Below, piece by piece: positions 5,482-9,013 of a DNA stretch of 9,013 nucleotides. Origin of the DNA: DASPWV01 sp046727855 (lineage in GTDB: Bacteria > Acidobacteriota > Vicinamibacteria > Vicinamibacterales > UBA2999); assembly GCA_046727855.1 (NCBI GenBank), contig JBKPDL010000146.1, forward strand, positions 1-9,013, given 5' to 3'. The position numbers were made by a program, and so were the translations under genes. The notes beneath the pieces are model-generated. The model worked only from the letters and a program-made list of their open reading frames with translations. It did not search any database and was not told the origin of the DNA. Numbering within the stretch: the first letter of the stretch is position 1; each line of letters begins with the position of its first letter.

Positions 5482-8463
5482 ATGCGGAAGTGCTTCGTCC
5501 TCTTGGCACTGTGGGCCCTGGCGAGTGTGATGACGGGCCCACTGCTCGCCCAACAGGGAACAGCGGAAATCAGTGGACGTGTCGTAGACGAGCAAGGCGG
5601 CGCCTTACCTGGCGCCGCGCTCGTGATCACCAACGAAGCGAGCGGCGTCATCCGCGAAACGGTCAGCGGCCCGGAGGGGAGCTTTCGCGTTCCGCAGTTG
5701 ATGCCGGGCCGCTACAAAATCACCGCGAAGCTTCAGGGCTTCCGCACGACCGAACGCAGCAGTCTCGTGCTGGCGGTCGGCACTACCCTGCAAGTCGATT
5801 TGGCGATGGCCGTCGGCGGTCTCGAGGAGACGATCACGGTCACGAGCGAAGCCCCGTTGATCGATACCAGCGCGGTACGCGTTGGCGGCAACGTCGGCAC
5901 GGCGGAATTGAGTGAACTGCCGGCGATGAACCGCAACTACTTCTCCGCCGTCGCCCTACTGCCCGGCATTCAGTTCTCACCGTCGAACCAGATGGGCAAC
6001 GACACCATCGTCGCGTCGGGCCAGACCACGCAGAACAACAACGTGTCGGTTGACGGCGGGTACAACGCCGACGATGCGCTGGGAACGAGCTCGGGCGCGC
6101 AGGTGCGCACACCGTTGGAATCGATCCAGGAATTCCAGGTGCTCACCAGCATGTACGACGCCGAGTTCGGACGTGCGAGCGGTGCGATCGTCAATGCCGT
6201 GACGAAGACCGGTACCAACCAGTTCAAAGGCGTGATCTTCGGCAACGTGGCATTCAACGAGCTCACGGCAAAGGACTATTTCGTCAGGACGAGAAACCTG
6301 GCGAAGCCGACGACGACCAAACGGGATTGGGGCGGTGTGCTCGGTGGGCCGATCGTCAAAAACAAGGCGCACTTCTTCGTCAGCGTCGAGCGGCAAGTCG
6401 ACAATCCCAATCGCACGCGCCCATTCGAGACACGGCCGGACATGAGCTTCTCGATTGCCGAGGATCGCACCGACTGGAATACGCTCTTCCGTGTCGATCA
6501 CCAGATCAACCCGAATCACACGTGGGCGGTGCGCTGGCTGCGCGAATGGGCGCCGCAGTGGTACACGATCGGCAATCGCCAGACGCTCCAGTCGTACCAG
6601 GACGAGACCGACCTGGATCAAACTGCGGTCGGCACGTTGACCAGCGTGCTGGGTACATCGCACGTCAACACGTTGCGAATTGCCCGGACCTGGGAACACT
6701 GGTGGCATGGCAACGAGTGCTTCCGCGCGCAGGGACCACACGACGATCGGGCCGGCTTCGACTTTGGCAAGGAGGCGGACGGCAATCAGGCGCTCTGTCC
6801 GCCGCAACTCGATCAGATCAGTTTCCTCGCTCAGGCGAGCACCGAGGCGCAGGGACCGTGGGACTCCAATTGGCAGATCGAGGATGACTTTTCGTGGTTC
6901 GTGCCGGGCAAGAAGGGCGATCACGATATCAAGTTCGGATTCCGCTACAACTACACCGAGCTCGAACGCGTCTCGCAGATCAACATGAACGGCACGTTCC
7001 GCTTGAACACCGACCTGGCGTTCGATGCGACAAACCCGCGAACCTATCCGGAGCGCTTGACGATTCGCACTGGCGTGTTCAACGAGTTCATCAAGAACCA
7101 CACCTACGAGGCGTTCGTGCAGGACAAGTGGTCGCTGCGGCGGAACACGACGCTGAGTATCGGTGTTCGCTACGATCTCGAGATCATTCCGCTCGATGAG
7201 CTCGATAATCCGCTCTTCCCGGCAGACGACAAAAATTACCCGGTCGACAAGAACAACTTCTCGCCGCGCGTCGGCTTTTCACATGCTCTCGACGACCAGG
7301 CAAGAAGCGTGATTCGGGGCGGCTATGGGATGTTCTACAACCGCACGATTCTCGGCGCTATCGACGACACCATGGAGTTCGGCAAGTACACGTCGTCGAA
7401 TGTCGTGATGTTTCCCAACGACGCCGCCGATCCCGGGCCGGGCCGCGGTCAATTCCCGACCGATCCGTTCCTTGTGAATGGACCGTTCCTCAACCGGGCA
7501 CTGCTCGAGCAGCAGTATCCGCCCGGCGTTGCCGTGCGCAACAACGGCGTGGTGATCTTCGACTCGCCGAATCGACAGTTGCCTTACGCGCATCAGTTCA
7601 CGGTCGGTTACGCACGCCAGATCGCTGGCTCGCTGGCAGTCCATGCCGACTACATCCGCATGATGAACCGCGACATGTTCCTCGCGCGCAATCTCAATCC
7701 GGCCTTGCGCGTCGATACCAGTCGCACCGGCGCGCTCACACGTATGGATGCGTTTGGCGTGCTTGGCGAACCGTATCGTTCACAGGTCTGGGTGATGGAA
7801 AACACCGGCGAGTCTGACTACGACGGGCTCAACCTGTCGCTGGAGAAGCGCTACTCGAACAGGTGGTCCGGCCGCGTCTCCTACTCGCTGTCGAAGTCAC
7901 GCGGCACGGCTGAAAACCAGGCCGACCGGAACACGTATCAGGCGCTGACCGACCCGAATCTCGAGTTGTGGCGTGGGCCAAGCCAGGTGGATCGGAGGCA
8001 CGTCCTCTCAATCGGTGGTCGGGCAGAGATCCCGAAGACCGGCGGCGCCAACGTGTCGACGACGATTCGCTACACGACCGGCGCACCCTTCACGATTTAC
8101 AACAGCGCGGTCGACGTCAACCGTAACGGTGAGCTCGACGATCCCGTGCCGGCGGGCACGTACAGCGGCACGGGCGTCGACTCACTGCAGAACCTCGAGT
8201 TCGACGGCAAGCGCAACGGCGCGCGCGGTCCTGACTATTTCCAGGCGGATGTGCGGGTCGGCTGGCGCCGGCAGGTGCACGGAACGAAGACGATCGAGGG
8301 TTTCTTCGACATCTTCAACATCACCAACCGCGCGAACTTCGAGAATCCAATCAACGCGAATCGCGACATGCGCAACGGGTCGACATTCCTGGTGTTGACG
8401 AACCTGTATGGCGGCGGCGGATTTCCGCGCCAGGCGCAGGTCGGGTTGCGCTTCGCGTTCTAG
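5482..8463 (+). CDS. Oar-like TonB-dependent outer-membrane receptor with N-terminal carboxypeptidase-regulatory domain
   Basis: The protein has 993 residues from the ATG at 5482. It starts with a signal peptide (MRKCFVLLALWALAS, cleavage near LLAQQ at about 24). Residues 29-110 are a carboxypeptidase-regulatory-like domain (ISGRVVDEQGGALPGAALVI, PGRYKITAKLQGF). The plug domain follows (ETITVTSEAPLIDTS at about 116-130, LPAMNRNY near 147-153, and ESIQEFQVLTSMYDAEFGRASGAIVNAVTKTGTN at 213-246). The rest is the beta-barrel, ending in the outer-membrane-insertion signal LRFAF. The protein imports a large ligand across the outer membrane with TonB energy; the ligand is unknown and many acidobacterial paralogues exist. 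It is read divergently from the cytochrome/monooxygenase operon. The coding sequence looks intact, and the TAG stop is already part of the 33-nt repeat that follows. Confidence 0.95.
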   Translation: MRKCFVLLALWALASVMTGPLLAQQGTAEISGRVVDEQGGALPGAALVITNEASGVIRETVSGPEGSFRVPQLMPGRYKITAKLQGFRTTERSSLVLAVGTTLQVDLAMAVGGLEETITVTSEAPLIDTSAVRVGGNVGTAELSELPAMNRNYFSAVALLPGIQFSPSNQMGNDTIVASGQTTQNNNVSVDGGYNADDALGTSSGAQVRTPLESIQEFQVLTSMYDAEFGRASGAIVNAVTKTGTNQFKGVIFGNVAFNELTAKDYFVRTRNLAKPTTTKRDWGGVLGGPIVKNKAHFFVSVERQVDNPNRTRPFETRPDMSFSIAEDRTDWNTLFRVDHQINPNHTWAVRWLREWAPQWYTIGNRQTLQSYQDETDLDQTAVGTLTSVLGTSHVNTLRIARTWEHWWHGNECFRAQGPHDDRAGFDFGKEADGNQALCPPQLDQISFLAQASTEAQGPWDSNWQIEDDFSWFVPGKKGDHDIKFGFRYNYTELERVSQINMNGTFRLNTDLAFDATNPRTYPERLTIRTGVFNEFIKNHTYEAFVQDKWSLRRNTTLSIGVRYDLEIIPLDELDNPLFPADDKNYPVDKNNFSPRVGFSHALDDQARSVIRGGYGMFYNRTILGAIDDTMEFGKYTSSNVVMFPNDAADPGPGRGQFPTDPFLVNGPFLNRALLEQQYPPGVAVRNNGVVIFDSPNRQLPYAHQFTVGYARQIAGSLAVHADYIRMMNRDMFLARNLNPALRVDTSRTGALTRMDAFGVLGEPYRSQVWVMENTGESDYDGLNLSLEKRYSNRWSGRVSYSLSKSRGTAENQADRNTYQALTDPNLELWRGPSQVDRRHVLSIGGRAEIPKTGGANVSTTIRYTTGAPFTIYNSAVDVNRNGELDDPVPAGTYSGTGVDSLQNLEFDGKRNGARGPDYFQADVRVGWRRQVHGTKTIEGFFDIFNITNRANFENPINANRDMRNGSTFLVLTNLYGGGGFPRQAQVGLRFAF

Positions 8464-8593
8464 AGAACAGGGAGATCAGGGAGATCGGGGAGTTAGAGAA
8501 CAGGGAGATCAGGGAGATCAGGGAGTTAGACAACAGGGAGATCAGGGAGATCGGGGAGTTAGAGAACAGGGAGATTAGGGAGATCGGGGAGAA
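8462..8593. repeat. four 33-nt tandem repeats with an internal 9-nt unit
   Basis: Units lie at 8462-8494, 8495-8527, 8528-8560 and 8561-8593, all exactly 33 nt. Each is AGAGAAC, then AGGGAGATC twice, then GGGGAGTT, with few changes: AGGGAGTT in unit 2, AGACAAC in unit 3, AGGGAGATT and a final AA in unit 4. The array begins inside the TAG stop of the receptor gene. There are no unique spacers, so it is not CRISPR. Confidence 0.93.
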
Positions 8594-8625
8594 AGGGGAA
8601 GAACTTTGGATCTCCCTGATCTCTC
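8569..8625. terminator. stem-loop formed by the last direct repeat and its inverted copy, probable bidirectional terminator
   Basis: Bases 8569-8585 (GGGAGATTAGGGAGATC) pair with 8609-8625 (GATCTCCCTGATCTCTC) over 17 bp, including two G-U pairs in the plus transcript, with a 23-nt loop. Earlier units could pair with the same inverted copy. The structure sits between two converging receptor genes, the usual place for a shared terminator. There is no T-run, so factor-dependent termination or RNA protection are alternatives. Confidence 0.55.
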
Positions 8626-8675
8626 CGATCTCCCTGTCTATTTCTCTCCGCTCTCCCTGATCTCCCAGTGATTTC
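8607..8675. repeat. degenerate inverted copies of the 33-nt repeat
   Basis: Read on the minus strand this stretch contains GGGAGATCAGGGAGA and GACAGGGAGATCGG-type segments, the same 9-nt units as in 8462-8593 but diverged. It starts (minus-strand direction) with AGAGAA directly after the TAG of the second receptor, as the plus-strand array does after the first. Confidence 0.8.
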
Positions 8676-8676
8676 T

Positions 8677-8874
8677 CTAGAATTCAAACCGCACGCCGAC
8701 CATCGCCCGCCGCGGATCGAAGCGGGTCTCCGGTTTCGCGAAGTTCACGTTGTTCACAGATTCTGAAATCAGCGTCAATGGCGTATCGGCGTTCAAAAGG
8801 TTAATGACGTCGACCATCGCGGTCGCTCGTCGCGACCCGCCGAAGCGGAATTGCTTCTCGGCGCGCAGATTGAT
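8677..8874 (-). pseudogene. C-terminal fragment of a second TonB-dependent receptor
   Basis: The minus strand from 8874 to the TAG at 8679-8677 encodes 65 residues. They run from INLRAEKQFRFGG through MVDVINLLNADTPLTL and NFAKPETRFDPRRAM to GVRFEF. This is the typical last part of an Oar/CarboxypepD-reg TonB-dependent receptor: the N(L/I)xNA turn, the PRxxxxGxRF end and a terminal phenylalanine. Upstream of the isoleucine the frame meets TAA (8877-8875), and neither other frame continues the receptor sequence. The remaining 900 or so residues are absent from the window. The break falls next to an inverted repeat starting at 8876, which points to insertion or rearrangement. A contig misjoin is the main alternative. 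Confidence 0.85.
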
Positions 8875-8875
8875 T

Positions 8876-8937
8876 TAGACCGTTATGCGGCCACAGACGT
8901 GAATGTTGTACGCGTTGTGGACCCGCATAACGGTCTA
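8876..8937. repeat. perfect 15-bp inverted repeat at the receptor break point
   Basis: TAGACCGTTATGCGG (8876-8890) and CCGCATAACGGTCTA (8923-8937) are exact reverse complements separated by 32 nt. The pairing extends inward by CCACA (8891-8895) against TGTGG (8916-8920) if two bases are bulged. Both arms end in TA. The left arm begins one base inside the stop codon that ends the receptor frame. It may be the end of a mobile element, a MITE-like insertion or a protein-binding hairpin; no transposase is in the window. Confidence 0.8.
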
Positions 8938-9013
8938 CGGCGCGCGGAGCGCGCCAAGCCAACAACAAGAACTAGCCAAGGGCCGCGGAGTTAGCCGGAT
9001 ATCAAGGGCAGGG
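8938..9013. other. sequence beyond the inverted repeat, no gene recognised
   Basis: A perfect hairpin lies at 8939-8955 (GGCGCGC, GGA, GCGCGCC). The rest to the window end shows no start with a ribosome-binding site and no recognisable protein in six frames. On the minus strand one frame is open from the edge and stops at the TAG inside the right arm (8937-8935), giving about 25 unrecognised residues. It does not resemble the missing part of the receptor. Confidence 0.5.

Noticed and set aside
5977..7101. 374-codon minus-strand frame inside the receptor gene
   Set aside because: It is a shadow of the receptor frame, rich in Arg, Val and Asp without any motif, and has no ribosome-binding site.
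8351..8533. Minus-strand frame of 60 codons reading through the 33-nt repeats (NSLISLISLF-type peptide)
   Set aside because: The frame stays open because 33 is a multiple of three. It runs into the receptor coding sequence antisense and has no start signal.
8462..8593. CRISPR array
   Set aside because: The repeats are contiguous, with no unique spacers, and no cas genes are present.
8883..8931. Integron attC site (GTTATGC / GCATAAC simple-site-like heptamers)
   Set aside because: In attC the AAC-ending site comes first and the GTT-starting site last; here the order is reversed. The heptamers also deviate from the RYYYAAC/GTTRRRY consensus, and no matching L boxes or integrase are seen.
8986..8998. 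13-nt match on the minus strand to a conserved 16S rRNA segment (CCGGCTAACTCCG)
   Set aside because: The flanking bases do not continue as 16S rRNA on either side, so this is a chance match.

Overview
The window is high-GC DNA with the gene style of a soil-type Acidobacteriota, most plausibly a Vicinamibacteria-like lineage. This is an inference from gene content, not from a marker gene. It rests on a roughly 990-residue Oar-like TonB-dependent receptor with an N-terminal carboxypeptidase-regulatory domain, a second receptor tail ending in the usual aromatic residue, a YagS-like FAD subunit, and exported cytochrome/copper proteins of a kind common in that phylum. Short period-7 and period-9 direct repeats fill several gene gaps.

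Layout. Positions 1-79 hold a possible last 12 codons of an upstream gene, then three tandem heptads. Positions 80-1090 (+) encode the FAD subunit of a molybdenum hydroxylase with four cysteines placed for an extra Fe-S cluster. A hairpin separates it from a small exported protein of unknown function (1112-1513, +). A 167-nt gap between converging genes carries another heptad triplet and a small palindrome. On the minus strand, 2364-1681 is an integral-membrane methyltransferase of the isoprenylcysteine carboxyl methyltransferase/PEMT type.

The central block is a minus-strand operon read from 5229 down to 2590. It encodes a small cysteine-containing exported protein, then a c-type cytochrome fused to a dopamine-beta-monooxygenase-like two-copper domain, then an exported protein with a C-terminal Ig/PKD-like domain that overlaps the cytochrome gene by 11 nt. 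A very good sigma70-type promoter (TTGACG, 17 nt, TATAAG) precedes it, with a 13-nt palindrome filling most of the spacer. The large TonB-dependent receptor (5482-8463, +) is transcribed divergently from the same intergenic region. The receptor would act in the outer membrane and the three exported proteins would be periplasmic or envelope-bound. A joint role in taking up and oxidising a substrate is possible but is only inferred from proximity.

The right end is the most unusual part. The receptor stop codon runs directly into four 33-nt tandem repeats, each built on a 9-nt unit (AGGGAGATC). Degenerate inverted copies follow, and then the C-terminal 65 codons of a second, converging TonB-dependent receptor (8677-8874, -). 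The reading frame of that receptor breaks at exactly the point where a 15-bp perfect inverted repeat (8876-8890 and 8923-8937) begins. This looks like an insertion or rearrangement junction of an unidentified element that continues past the window. I did not find a convincing wholly new system. The best leads are the cytochrome-copper monooxygenase operon, the 33-nt repeat block shared by the two receptor 3' ends, and the inverted-repeat junction.
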